From Dehalococcoidales bacterium (GTDB lineage Bacteria > Chloroflexota > Dehalococcoidia > Dehalococcoidales > Fen-1064): 57,278 nt of DNA. The position numbers were made by a program, and so were the translations under genes. Below the pieces are notes generated by a model that worked only from the letters and a program-made list of their open reading frames with translations, was not told the origin of the DNA and ran no database searches. Numbering within the stretch: position 1 is the first letter of the stretch; each line of letters opens with the position of its first letter. This document shows, piece after piece, positions 23,586 through 31,964 of the stretch. The DNA is taken from NCBI GenBank assembly GCA_020342155.1, contig CP070842.1, positions 1 through 57,278 of the forward strand, given 5' to 3'.

Positions 23586-24905
23586 TCACCCGATCTCAGG
23601 TGCGTCAGTAGCTGTTTCGGTAGGAACAAGAGGCGGGTTCGCTCCTTCTTCCTGTCCAGATACTGGGGCATTGTCTTCCAGTGGCAGAAGGCGACTACCC
23701 AGAGAATAAAGTAGAAGCCACATGCCAACAGCCGCAACGACAGTCAGTATCTCGATGATATGAGGGAAGTAGTGCCAGAGTTCGTCCTGACCGACAATCG
23801 GAGACAACTGTCCGGCGATAACCAGGTTATATCTCGCAAAGAATGTACCGACGAAAATCAGGAGTGGAGCTACTATCAACCCCCATGTTCTCTTACCCCG
23901 TGTGTAGGCAAGGATAGCGATTGGAATAATCAGACCAATTATGATTTCACCTGCCCAGAAGGATACCGCCAGCGGCCCGTTTACCAGCACCTTCACCGAA
24001 TTATAGCTCTCAGGAATAAGTCCGTACTGGGCGGCAAGAATATTCCAGACGGTGAATACCAGGTAAATTCCAATAAGGAGCAGAATCAGCTTGCTCAGGG
24101 TCTGTGTGACCCCGGCAATCTCAGGGGCCGGCTCTTGGCCTTTACTTCTATGCTTGAGTACCAGAAACAGTGTCAGGATAGAACTACCGGCAACAGAGGC
24201 TGACAAGATAAAGTAGACAGGCAAGAATGGGCCGTGCCAGATAGTCCTCGAACTTGTGAAGCCAAAGACCGCCCCCAGCATACTTAAAGCTGCAATAGCG
24301 AAAAAGACAGCCGCGGTCCCGCTGATTTTTGCTACCTTTTTACTGTGCTGTAAGAAGTACTCCATGTCTGGATTAGACCAGATTGCTAGTATCCGATAGA
24401 GCAGCTTTGTAGAGCCTGGAGAGGCCTGCAACCTGCGTATTGCTTCAGCACGGCATAAAAAGATAAACTCCAGTATAAGGAGAATCAAGTAAACGGCGTA
24501 GAGGCAACCCATCCACCACATTGGTGAGGTGGGGTTGGGGGTGACAAAGAGGTACATCGCCATACGCCACGGGCTTTCTAGGTCAGAGGCGATAACCAGA
24601 AATCCAGAGAGCATCAGGGTTATCGCTATGAGAATAGCCCGGTGTCCTATCGGCTTGAATCTATCTATGCCGAATATGTGTCCCAGTGAAGAAAGCAGGC
24701 ACAGTCCCGAAGCGGGGAGCACGAAAAACAGGTAGGTCGAAATTAAAATGCCCCAGGGCACACCGGTACTCGTGTTAAAGGTCGCATGGTGCCCTATGAC
24801 GAAGCCGACAACAATGGCTGTGAAACCTCCCAGGGTCACCGCCGCCATTAAGGCAATCCACAGATTAGAACGGGACAGTAGTCTTTCCTGACTTATACTA
24901 GCCAT
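23586..24905 (-). CDS. NrfD/PsrC-family quinone-interacting membrane subunit
   Basis: The 439-residue protein is strongly hydrophobic, with about ten membrane segments and a hydrophilic, Pro/Glu-rich C-terminal tail of ~40 residues. The start G-F-T-A-I-V-V-G-F-V-I-G-H-H-A-T and the loops W-G-I-L-I-S-T-Y and A-S-D-L-E-S-P-W-R are typical of polysulfide reductase NrfD. These proteins exchange electrons between menaquinol and a partner ferredoxin-like subunit. The 4Fe-4S protein gene ends directly at its start, and the hexahaem gene precedes that. No molybdopterin or other catalytic subunit is adjacent. Confidence 0.88.
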   Translation of the reverse strand: MASISQERLLSRSNLWIALMAAVTLGGFTAIVVGFVIGHHATFNTSTGVPWGILISTYLFFVLPASGLCLLSSLGHIFGIDRFKPIGHRAILIAITLMLSGFLVIASDLESPWRMAMYLFVTPNPTSPMWWMGCLYAVYLILLILEFIFLCRAEAIRRLQASPGSTKLLYRILAIWSNPDMEYFLQHSKKVAKISGTAAVFFAIAALSMLGAVFGFTSSRTIWHGPFLPVYFILSASVAGSSILTLFLVLKHRSKGQEPAPEIAGVTQTLSKLILLLIGIYLVFTVWNILAAQYGLIPESYNSVKVLVNGPLAVSFWAGEIIIGLIIPIAILAYTRGKRTWGLIVAPLLIFVGTFFARYNLVIAGQLSPIVGQDELWHYFPHIIEILTVVAAVGMWLLLYSLGSRLLPLEDNAPVSGQEEGANPPLVPTETATDAPEIG

Positions 24906-25676
24906 TTAACGTACTCCTTCCCTGAGACCTGTGTAATAGACGCGGGGCTTTGTCCCTAGGGAAGGTCTTATTACCTGGAGGCTCTCATCCAGAAGACGCT
25001 GCCTGACCGGGTCTTCAGGTTCCAGGAGGTTACCAAAAGACCGTGCACCCCTTGGACATGCCTGAACACAGGCTGGTGGCAGTCCCTGGGTGATTCTGTG
25101 GTAGCAGAATGTGCACTTATCCACCACTAAAGTCTCAGGATTAAGGAAGCGGGCTCCGTAAGGACACGCCACCACACAATACTTGCACCCGATACACCGC
25201 TCCTGGTCCATCAGGATGACGCCGTCATCGGTACGGAAGGTAGCGTTGAGCGGACATACTGATACGCATGGTGGATTGGCACATTGCTGGCATAACTTCG
25301 GGACAAAGAAACCATTAAGTGAATCATTGTCCGGCTCGAATCCGAGGTCTGTCTTTGTAATAAGTTCCGCCTGCAAGCTGCCATCCGCAGCTATTTCGTA
25401 TCGTTCCAGCCAGGTACGGTACAGTTCCGGTTCATGTGGCACATGATTCTCTTGCTCGCAGGCACTTAGGCAACGCCGGCACCCGATACACTTCTCAATG
25501 TCCACGATCATAGCCCACTGGTATTTTCCCGCTTGGTAAGCAGCAGGATCCGTCTGTTCATCATCCAATTTGTTGTTTTGATATAACCACAGGGCTGCGG
25601 GAAGGGAACCATACACAACCACTCCACCCACTGTCAATCCAGATATCATAAGAAACTGTCGTCGCGAAACGGTCAT
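24906..25676 (-). CDS. TAT-exported 4x[4Fe-4S] ferredoxin-like electron-transfer subunit (NrfC/DsrO type)
   Basis: The 256-residue protein begins with a twin-arginine signal: V-S-R-R-Q-F-L followed by a hydrophobic stretch to about residue 32. Four cysteine groups follow. The first is C-I-G-C-R-R-C-L-S-A-C near residue 62. The others are C-Q-Q-C-A-N-P-P-C-V-S-V-C-P, C-I-G-C-K-Y-C-V-V-A-C-P and C-T-F-C with C-V-Q-A-C-P. This is the pattern of NrfC, PsrB and DsrO, which join an NrfD subunit on the outer face. Its start overlaps the hexahaem stop by four bases, and GGAGGAG precedes the ATG. It probably transfers electrons between NrfD and the cytochromes. Confidence 0.9.
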   Translation of the reverse strand: MTVSRRQFLMISGLTVGGVVVYGSLPAALWLYQNNKLDDEQTDPAAYQAGKYQWAMIVDIEKCIGCRRCLSACEQENHVPHEPELYRTWLERYEIAADGSLQAELITKTDLGFEPDNDSLNGFFVPKLCQQCANPPCVSVCPLNATFRTDDGVILMDQERCIGCKYCVVACPYGARFLNPETLVVDKCTFCYHRITQGLPPACVQACPRGARSFGNLLEPEDPVRQRLLDESLQVIRPSLGTKPRVYYTGLREGVR

Positions 25677-26287
25677 TGTGTATCTCCTCCTTGTTCATGG
25701 CAGTGCGTGCAGCTCTCGATAGGCCGCTGTGCATGGTCAGCGGGGGCTGGATGGAATCCCTGAGTCCCGTGGCAAATCCGACAGTCTACGCCTTTGTAAA
25801 CCGTGTGGATAGATGGGGGAGCTCCTCCCACATCAGGGCACATCGGATTATGGCAATGAATACAGGAAAATCCACCGCAGTGTTCGGCAGAGACTACCTG
25901 GGGAAAGTCATCGGGCCTTGAACAGCATGCTTCGTGACAGGTGATACATAAGTCGGCTGAAGTATTCACTATCATTGAGGTAGATTCTTCAACATGTAGT
26001 CCTCCCGAACCATGGCAGCTTTCACATACTACCGTGCAGTGCTCCGACTCTAGCCATTCGCCCAGTATGGTCTGATGGCAATCACCACATTGTTCTGTGC
26101 CAAGATAACTCACCTGTCTTTCCATGACACTGGCCTGAGCAATTTCCTGGAACGAAACCCTGCTTCCAGGCTGGTCAAGATATGGGGCGAGGAATGCGTC
26201 CAGTAATATCCAGCCGAAAATGAAAACGGCCAGGGCGACCACTGCAAGTCCCATTGTAATCAAGGGATTCTGAGGTAGTTTGCTCAT
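25673..26287 (-). CDS. Membrane-anchored hexahaem c-type cytochrome
   Basis: The 204-residue protein has one N-terminal membrane segment (about residues 10-30), then six CxxCH sites: C-G-D-C-H, C-E-S-C-H, C-I-T-C-H, C-I-H-C-H, C-R-I-C-H and C-T-H-C-H. Additional cysteines (for example in E-A-C-C-S) are unusual. It overlaps the ferredoxin gene by four bases, so the two are translationally coupled, and AGGAG lies before the ATG. It probably is the haem partner of the NrfD/ferredoxin pair, similar in position to NrfH- or ActA-like subunits, without close match to either by eye. Confidence 0.85.
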   Translation of the reverse strand: MSKLPQNPLITMGLAVVALAVFIFGWILLDAFLAPYLDQPGSRVSFQEIAQASVMERQVSYLGTEQCGDCHQTILGEWLESEHCTVVCESCHGSGGLHVEESTSMIVNTSADLCITCHEACCSRPDDFPQVVSAEHCGGFSCIHCHNPMCPDVGGAPPSIHTVYKGVDCRICHGTQGFHPAPADHAQRPIESCTHCHEQGGDTQ

Positions 26288-26540
26288 TTCTCTGTACTCC
26301 TAAGAATCTGCCGTGGTAAACACTCTGGTAGTCGTGCATACCACGATCCGGAATCGATTCCTGAGATAAAACTCGTGAAGAGCACGATGGACATGGGGAT
26401 ATTGTGCTTGGTTAAGGAACGGTCATGACCGGCATTGCAATCCGGGATACGCGAGTTTCTAATGTTCAGGCTCTTCGTCTGCAAGAACTTCATTCTGATT
26501 TTCTGTTTGTAAAAGAGAGTCGTATCTTCGGTGACCTAGA

Positions 26541-26771
26541 CTATGACCTCCAGATGAAATTGAGAAGTGTGAAAGCCCCGTAGGAGATAAACAACAATCC
26601 GAGCGTTAGTATCAGACTCTGTAATGAGAAAGTCATTACAGAACCCCTGGTGTCGAAGCCGAGGCGTATTCGCTGTCTTACTTTCATGCCGCCAATTGCT
26701 GTCAGGATAACGCCGAGGACAATCAGCAGGACAAGGGAAATCCATACCAGAAAGACACCTCCTGCCTCCAT
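26541..26771 (-). CDS. Small two-pass membrane protein, first gene of the cytochrome module
   Basis: Reading from ATG 26771 gives 76 residues. The ATG at 26852 is also in frame, but its extra residues are polar. Two hydrophobic segments (about residues 5-29 and 49-70) flank a basic loop, which should face the cytoplasm. It resembles small accessory subunits beside NrfD complexes, but I cannot name a family. It lies about 250 bp before the hexahaem gene on the same strand, so co-transcription is possible. Confidence 0.55.
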   Translation of the reverse strand: MEAGGVFLVWISLVLLIVLGVILTAIGGMKVRQRIRLGFDTRGSVMTFSLQSLILTLGLLFISYGAFTLLNFIWRS

Positions 26772-27095
26772 TGTTTCGTCTCTCCTCTCTAAGGTCCTTG
26801 TTGTTCTATAATCCTCAACAACTAATAATAAGGGTGTAATACTTAGACGCACGCCGACAATCCCGAAGGTTAATCTATAGCCACCGTCTGGTTACACCTT
26901 AGCAGTATAGGTGGTAGTAGGTCATATTATCTGGGATAACCCGGTTATAATTACCCAGAATACAGGTTATTTTTTCCCACTTTGCGAGACATTTTAGCAT
27001 ACTGTTACTAATTGTGACAACGCATGAGCGGATATTCGCAGGGTGATATTGCCTCTGGCTGAGGTTTCAGCCGCAGCGGGAACTACACCGGCCTG
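26772..27095. promoter_or_regulatory. Intergenic stretch with dyads between ccmD and the cytochrome module
   Basis: A hairpin with CTGGG/CCCAG outer arms (26931-26935, 26954-26958) encloses the palindrome ATAACCCGGTTAT (26936-26948). A second dyad, TGTTAC-N5-GTGACA with one mismatch (27003-27019), resembles CRP/FNR-type site spacing but is unproven. A short hairpin GGCTGA/TCAGCC (27057-27072) lies after ccmD without a U-run. The region probably carries the control of the 26771 gene. Confidence 0.35.
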
Positions 27096-27245
27096 TTACT
27101 CTGAGTCGCTGTCTTTTAGCGATTCACGTAAGGTATTGATTTCGGCTCTCAACTGCCTCTGCCGGTTAAAAAGTAAAAACACAAACCCAAATAGCAGTAC
27201 CCATACTATCGCGAAAGCAGCAAATAGAAATCCAGCGTTTTCCAT
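27096..27245 (-). CDS. ccmD: CcmD-like small membrane protein
   Basis: A 49-residue ORF begins at ATG 27245, with AGGGAG a few bases upstream. One membrane segment (about residues 5-28) is followed by a helical charged tail (R-Q-R-Q-L-R-A-E-I-N). This size and layout match CcmD, which stabilises the CcmABC haem exporter and CcmE release. Position directly after ccmC supports the call. The sequence itself is too short to be conclusive. Confidence 0.7.
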   Translation of the reverse strand: MENAGFLFAAFAIVWVLLFGFVFLLFNRQRQLRAEINTLRESLKDSDSE

Positions 27246-27276
27246 TATTATACTCCCTGTACCAGCAATTGAATGT

Positions 27277-27951
27277 TCAATCGCGTAGTTCCTTCAACCT
27301 TTTTAATTCAACCTCGTCTTTCCTGATGGCTATTCTGAGCGTAAGGAGTAACCAGTACAACAGTGTAAAGGCGACCAGGCTAACAAGTAATGTGGCCAGC
27401 ATGGAGGATTCCAGGCCTCCCTCAAAAATGACCGCGCTGGGATGCTGTGTCCGCCACAGGCTAATCGCCAGGGCCACAATGGGTACATCAATAAAGCCGA
27501 CTATGCCAACTATAGCAGCAAATCGAGCACCCCGTTGCTCGTCAGCAGTATAAGGACGGATAATGAGGTAGGCGAGGTACATCAGCCAGAGGACCAGTGC
27601 TGCGGTGAGCCGGGCGTCCCACGTCCACCACACACCCCAGACCGGTTTTGCCCATATAATACCTGTAATCAGAAACAGGGTGGTGAAGGCTACTCCTACT
27701 TCGGCGGACGAATGAGCTAAAACGTCCCATTTTTCCTGTCGCTTCCAGAGGTACATTACGCTGCCGATAAAAACTAGGAAGAATGCGAGAAAGGCAAGCC
27801 ATGCCAATGGGACATGGAGATAGAATATCCTCTGTATGACACCCATCTCATATTCAGTAGGAACCCAGATAAAGATGAGGTACATGGTGACTACCATGGC
27901 AATTGTTGTTAGCCCCAGCAGTGCCATTCTAAATATATGGTTCTCTTTCAT
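27277..27951 (-). CDS. ccmC: Cytochrome c maturation protein CcmC (haem-handling membrane protein)
   Basis: The 224-residue protein has about six membrane segments. It carries the tryptophan-rich haem-handling motif W-G-V-W-W-T-W-D near residue 108, flanked by histidines in F-Y-L-H-V-P (about residue 46) and A-H-S-S-A-E (about residue 80). CcmC passes haem to CcmE. A strong ribosome-binding site (AAGGAAGG) precedes ATG 27951. It sits between ccmB and ccmD on the same strand, each with close spacing. Confidence 0.93.
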   Translation of the reverse strand: MKENHIFRMALLGLTTIAMVVTMYLIFIWVPTEYEMGVIQRIFYLHVPLAWLAFLAFFLVFIGSVMYLWKRQEKWDVLAHSSAEVGVAFTTLFLITGIIWAKPVWGVWWTWDARLTAALVLWLMYLAYLIIRPYTADEQRGARFAAIVGIVGFIDVPIVALAISLWRTQHPSAVIFEGGLESSMLATLLVSLVAFTLLYWLLLTLRIAIRKDEVELKRLKELRD

Positions 27952-27960
27952 CCTTCCTTA

Positions 27961-28629
27961 CTACTCCTCAATAGCATAGCTGAATACCCAAAATGATACC
28001 ACCAGGAAGATAGCATCAAAAGCACCGATTATCTGGAGCCATGAAGCGATTTCACCCCATGATTCACCTGAGAGAGCCAGTCCCGATCCCTCGACGGCGG
28101 CGATAATGAGCGGGACAACAATTGGAAGGAATAACAGCGGAAGCACCATCTCCCGTGCCTTGGTGTTGATTGCCAGCGCTGAGAACAGGACACCGACGGC
28201 GACGAAGCCAACCGTTGTGAGCAGAGTGATAACTATCAGTTGAAACGAAATATCCAGATTAAACAGAATGGCGAATATCGGCAGGGCAACTACTTCTACA
28301 GAGAGCATAAAAAGCAGACTGGCCAGCATCTTCCCTAGATAGATGCCCTCCCGGCTTACGGGGCATACCATCAGTCCCTCAAGGCAACCCTCCTCCTTCT
28401 CTATGATAAAAGAGCGATTAAGACTCAGCACGCCGGCAAAGGTGAAGGTTATCCAGAGCATGCCTGGGGCTACCATCTGTATTGTGTTTTGACCGCCTCC
28501 AAAGGCGAAATTGAAAATAACGATCACCAGGAGAGTGAAAACCAGCACCGAGAAGATGATTTCTCTAGTCCGAAATTCAGAGAGAACATCTTTCCATGTT
28601 ATAGCCAGAACCTTCCGCCAGAATCTCAT
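27961..28629 (-). CDS. ccmB: Cytochrome c maturation ABC permease CcmB
   Basis: The start at ATG 28629 (222 residues) removes an upstream hydrophilic extension and lies five bases after the CcmA stop. The protein has six membrane segments and the CcmB-type start W-K-D-V-L-S-E-F-R-T-R-E. N-R-S-F-I-I-E-K-E-E-G-C-L-E-G-L-M near residue 73 is a classical cytoplasmic loop. With CcmA it forms the ATP-driven unit that releases holo-CcmE. The closely spaced gene order E-F-zinc ribbon-A-B-C-D supports one operon. Confidence 0.92.
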   Translation of the reverse strand: MRFWRKVLAITWKDVLSEFRTREIIFSVLVFTLLVIVIFNFAFGGGQNTIQMVAPGMLWITFTFAGVLSLNRSFIIEKEEGCLEGLMVCPVSREGIYLGKMLASLLFMLSVEVVALPIFAILFNLDISFQLIVITLLTTVGFVAVGVLFSALAINTKAREMVLPLLFLPIVVPLIIAAVEGSGLALSGESWGEIASWLQIIGAFDAIFLVVSFWVFSYAIEE

Positions 28630-28633
28630 CCTA

Positions 28634-29359
28634 CTACCTTGTAGTCTCCTCGTAGACTTTACGCAGGGTTGACAGGTCTGGACTAATCCCTGTTTGCTCG
28701 TGGACAATCTTCCCCTTGGCCAGAATTACGAGGTGGTTACCCAATTCAAGGCTACGCTCCAGGTTATGGGTGGTCATGACGACGGTACGTTTCTTCTGCT
28801 CCTCGTTCTGTAATGCCTGCCAGAGCATGGGCAGGGCCTCCTGGTCCAGTCCGGTTTCCGGTTCGTCCAGTAACATGATATCAGGCTTGTGAAGCAGGGC
28901 TCGTGCAATTGAAAGTCTCTGTTGCATGCCGCGGGAGAGGGTACTTACCCGGTCGTTGAGACGAGTAGCCATTCCTACTGTATTTACTACTTCGTGGATT
29001 CTCTGCCTGGCTTCGGCAACATCGTACATGCGGCTGTAGAATTCCAGGTTCTCACGAGCAGTAAGGTTATTGTATAAAAACGTCTGGTGGGTTACCACGC
29101 CAACCCGACGCCTTATCTCTTCGGCATCTTTCTTGAGGTCAAGACCACCAATTCGCACTTCTCCTGAGGAAGGTTTCATAATGGTGGCTAATATCTTGAG
29201 CAGGGTTGTCTTGCCAGCTCCATTAGGGCCAAAGATTATGAGGAAATCACCGTAAGTTACCTGAAGGTCAATCCCTCTCAAGGCACGGTTGTTACCGAAG
29301 GTCTTGGTCAGTTCCTGGACCTCTACTCCGGACGAAAGAGGAATACTGTCACTCATCAT
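28634..29359 (-). CDS. ccmA: Cytochrome c maturation ABC ATPase CcmA
   Basis: The reading starts at ATG 29359 or 29356, overlapping the end of the zinc-ribbon gene (241 residues). It shows Walker A, G-P-N-G-A-G-K-T-T, near residue 38, and a signature close to L-S-R-G-M-Q-Q-R. Walker B is I-M-L-L-D-E-P-E-T-G-L-D, and the switch histidine is in T-H-N. CcmA hydrolyses ATP for the CcmB complex. Translational overlap with the upstream gene suggests coupled expression. A second, unrelated ABC ATPase is at 45726. Confidence 0.93.
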   Translation of the reverse strand: MMSDSIPLSSGVEVQELTKTFGNNRALRGIDLQVTYGDFLIIFGPNGAGKTTLLKILATIMKPSSGEVRIGGLDLKKDAEEIRRRVGVVTHQTFLYNNLTARENLEFYSRMYDVAEARQRIHEVVNTVGMATRLNDRVSTLSRGMQQRLSIARALLHKPDIMLLDEPETGLDQEALPMLWQALQNEEQKKRTVVMTTHNLERSLELGNHLVILAKGKIVHEQTGISPDLSTLRKVYEETTR

Positions 29360-29561
29360 TCTCTGCTGTTTTAATAAGACTGGCTCCGCAGCGGGGACAG
29401 AAAATATCACCCTCACGCCGCTTTACCCCGCATTTGGGGCAGAATCCGGCATCCTTAGCACTATTTTTCTGTCGGTGCGGTGCCTGAGGTTTTCTGAAGA
29501 ATGGATAGGCGATAAAAAAGAATGCTACCAGTGCCAGTAAAATAGAAACCAGAACGGTCAT
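29349..29561 (-). CDS. Membrane-anchored zinc-ribbon protein within the ccm operon
   Basis: The 70-residue protein begins with one hydrophobic segment (about residues 3-22) and ends in a zinc ribbon with two CxxC pairs, C-P-K-C-G and C-P-R-C-G, fourteen residues apart. It overlaps ccmF by four bases and ccmA by a few, so it is an integral part of the operon. No recognised Ccm protein matches it. In many operons CcmH or CcmI occupies such positions, but neither has a zinc ribbon. Ribbon location cytoplasmic versus outside cannot be decided. Confidence 0.7.
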   Translation of the reverse strand: MTVLVSILLALVAFFFIAYPFFRKPQAPHRQKNSAKDAGFCPKCGVKRREGDIFCPRCGASLIKTAENDE

Positions 29562-31507
29562 CGGGGATTCCTCCTATCAGGCCAGAAAGCAATGAGTCCC
29601 CCGGTGAGGAAAACAAAACCTCCTATCCATATCCAGCTGACCATAGGGTTTACCATGAATGTATAGGAAACGGCACCGATCTCAAAATCCCAGCCCATAA
29701 GGATAACGTAGAGGTCTTCAATAAGGGTACTTCGGATAGCTACCTCTGATACCGGGTTTGGATAGCTCCTGTGGAAGCATTTCTCTGGAGTCAGTTCGCC
29801 AATCAGCTTTCCCGCATCGTAGACAGTGAGGGTGGTGCGTAAGATAGCTTTAGTATCACCGACGTGTTCGACTTCCATATCTTCATAGGTGAGGGTATAT
29901 TGCTTGATGGTGGCCGATTCACCCGGCATCAGGGTAGCTTCTGTCTCAGTATTGAACAGGGACGAACCGGTGATGCCGACAGTAATAATGACAATGGCGA
30001 TGTGAACCAGATAGGCACCATAGCGTGGCCGGTTCGCGCCAATCAGTCCGAAAAAGGAGGAAACAGCATCGCTGCCGCTGGTCCGGCGCCGTGTTATTAC
30101 CTCTTGTAGCCACTGATACGCTATTGCCACGAGAATGAATGAAGAGAGCGAGAAGATAACTATGGCTGCCCACTGTCCCATCCCCACGACAAAAAGAACT
30201 ACCCCGCTTACTACTGCTACCCCCGCTGGCCACAACAGCTTCCGAATCAGATTCCTGTTTGAAGGCCGCTGCCAACCAATAATCGTACAGATACCGGCGA
30301 GTACTATAATAGTTATAAAAATGGGATTGGCCACCTGATTGAAGAAGGATGCGCCGAGCTCGATCTTGGCACCGCTTAATGTCTCGGATATGAGTGGGTA
30401 CATGGTTCCTACGAATATGACTGCTGTGGCTCCTACCAGGAGCAGGTTGTTCAGCAGGAAGGTACTTTCCCGGGAGACCATAGTGTCAGTCCCTGTATCA
30501 CTTTTCAGCCATTTTCTGCGATAGAGCATTAGGCCTAATGAACCGAAGAGGGTAATACAAAGAAATGCGAGGAAGAAGGGACCCAGGTTGGACTCGCTGT
30601 AAGTGTGGACTGAGGCGATAATACCGCTCCGGGTCAGGAAAGTGCCAAAAATAGCCAGTGTGAAGCTGAGAATTACCAGGACCATGCTCCAGGCTTTGAA
30701 CCTGTATCTCCGTCGCTGCATCACGGCAGAATGAATGAAGGCGGTAGCTATCAGCCAGGGCATCAGCCCGGCATTCTCCACCGGATCCCAGGCCCAGTAG
30801 CCTCCCCAGCCCAGTTCCACGTAAGCCCACCAGGCACCGATGAGATTACCCACTCCGAGAAGGAGCCAGGCAAGAAGCATCCATCGTCGTATAGTTAACA
30901 ACCATTCTGCGTCGAGCTTCTTGGTCAACAGGGCGGCGATGGCAAAAGCAAACGGCACGGTAAGACCAACATAGCCGGCCAGCAGGAGTGGTGGGTGAAA
31001 AATCATTCCCACGTTTTCCAGCATGGGGTTAAGCCCCGTACCGTCAGCAGGAACGTAGGACAGCTCAGTAAACGGGTTTGATACCGCAATAAGCACGATC
31101 AGGAAGAAGGCTTCGGTGAACATAATGGTTGCCGCAGCATAAGGTACCAGTGCTGCGCCGCGGTTTCGCTTTTGCAGGACAACCACCAGTCCCACCAGGG
31201 ATAAGAGCCATGCCCAGAACAGCAAAGAGCCATCGTTTCCTGCCCAAAGGGCACTGATGAGATAAGGTAGGGACATATCGAGGCTGGTATAGGCGCTAAC
31301 GTATTCTATCTGGAAATTATGTGTAACCAGGGCGTGTAAAAGGATAATAACGGCCATAGAGACCAGTCCGAACGTGGCAATCAGGCCGTTACGGGCACTT
31401 TCTAAAAGGGTGGTGCGATTTTGCCGTTGTCCGAACACATAGGCCGTGATTGAGTATATTGATGTTATCAGGGCTAGTATCAGGGTAATATATCCGATGT
31501 TTACCAT
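29558..31507 (-). CDS. ccmF: Cytochrome c haem lyase CcmF
   Basis: The 649-residue protein has about fourteen membrane segments. It contains G-N-D-G-S-L-L-F-W-A-W near residue 90 and the haem-handling W-x-W-D region as G-G-Y-W-A-W-D-P-V-E-N near residue 230. Histidine loops for a haem b lie in the later segments. A large extracytoplasmic domain follows before the last segment. CcmF attaches haem to apocytochrome cysteines. Its start follows the CcmE gene by ten bases, and the end overlaps the zinc-ribbon gene. Confidence 0.93.
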   Translation of the reverse strand: MVNIGYITLILALITSIYSITAYVFGQRQNRTTLLESARNGLIATFGLVSMAVIILLHALVTHNFQIEYVSAYTSLDMSLPYLISALWAGNDGSLLFWAWLLSLVGLVVVLQKRNRGAALVPYAAATIMFTEAFFLIVLIAVSNPFTELSYVPADGTGLNPMLENVGMIFHPPLLLAGYVGLTVPFAFAIAALLTKKLDAEWLLTIRRWMLLAWLLLGVGNLIGAWWAYVELGWGGYWAWDPVENAGLMPWLIATAFIHSAVMQRRRYRFKAWSMVLVILSFTLAIFGTFLTRSGIIASVHTYSESNLGPFFLAFLCITLFGSLGLMLYRRKWLKSDTGTDTMVSRESTFLLNNLLLVGATAVIFVGTMYPLISETLSGAKIELGASFFNQVANPIFITIIVLAGICTIIGWQRPSNRNLIRKLLWPAGVAVVSGVVLFVVGMGQWAAIVIFSLSSFILVAIAYQWLQEVITRRRTSGSDAVSSFFGLIGANRPRYGAYLVHIAIVIITVGITGSSLFNTETEATLMPGESATIKQYTLTYEDMEVEHVGDTKAILRTTLTVYDAGKLIGELTPEKCFHRSYPNPVSEVAIRSTLIEDLYVILMGWDFEIGAVSYTFMVNPMVSWIWIGGFVFLTGGLIAFWPDRRNPR

Positions 31508-31517
31508 AGGCTATATC

Positions 31518-31964
31518 TTAACTCTCGTCTGATTCCTCCGGGACATATTTAGAGGGGCACTTGGTCTTTAGTGTGTGTGCCTGGAAGATGCCAGCTGAGT
31601 CAAGATAACCCTCTATGACAACATCATTACCTTCGGTGAAAGCGTCCGGTACCACACCCTCGTACACCACGGGAACCGTTTCTTCGCCATCGACGCTGGC
31701 AATGCTGAACCTGAGAATGCGACCAACCGCCTCCTGTTCTACTGAGCCAGTTAATACCTGGCCATTAACCTGGACATTCTGGTCAATAACAGAATCTCCC
31801 TGTTCGATAAACTCGCTGACCGTATAGTAATAGACTGCTGAGATGGAGAAACCCACGTAACCCAGATAGGCTATGGCGGCTAATACCACGACACCACTGA
31901 TGAAGAACTTCTTTCGTTTCAGCAATATTTCACCATCACTGGTATGCACCCCGGGTGCATCCAA
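31518..31964 (-). CDS. ccmE: Haem chaperone CcmE, CxxxY type
   Basis: The 148-residue protein has one N-terminal membrane segment (about residues 20-40) and a small OB-fold domain, then C136-P-S-K-Y140. The haem-binding motif is therefore CxxxY rather than the HxxxY of E. coli. Such CcmE proteins belong to the System I* variant known from archaea and some sulfate reducers. It is the first gene of the operon. A possible -10 (TATACT on the minus strand, 31978-31983) is very close to the ATG, implying a short leader. No ccmG or ccmH is in the window. Confidence 0.88.
   Translation of the reverse strand: MDAPGVHTSDGEILLKRKKFFISGVVVLAAIAYLGYVGFSISAVYYYTVSEFIEQGDSVIDQNVQVNGQVLTGSVEQEAVGRILRFSIASVDGEETVPVVYEGVVPDAFTEGNDVVIEGYLDSAGIFQAHTLKTKCPSKYVPEESDES

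Noticed and set aside
26284-26493. Minus-strand ORF of 69 codons before the hexahaem gene
   Set aside because: No domain, signal or ribosome-binding site of its own. The region instead holds the ribosome-binding site of the cytochrome gene, so it is probably leader DNA.
26536-26745. Minus-strand ORF with P-D-S-N-W-R-H
   Set aside because: It is a frame shadow of the two-pass membrane protein gene (26541-26771); the resemblance to tRNA-derived peptides is accidental.
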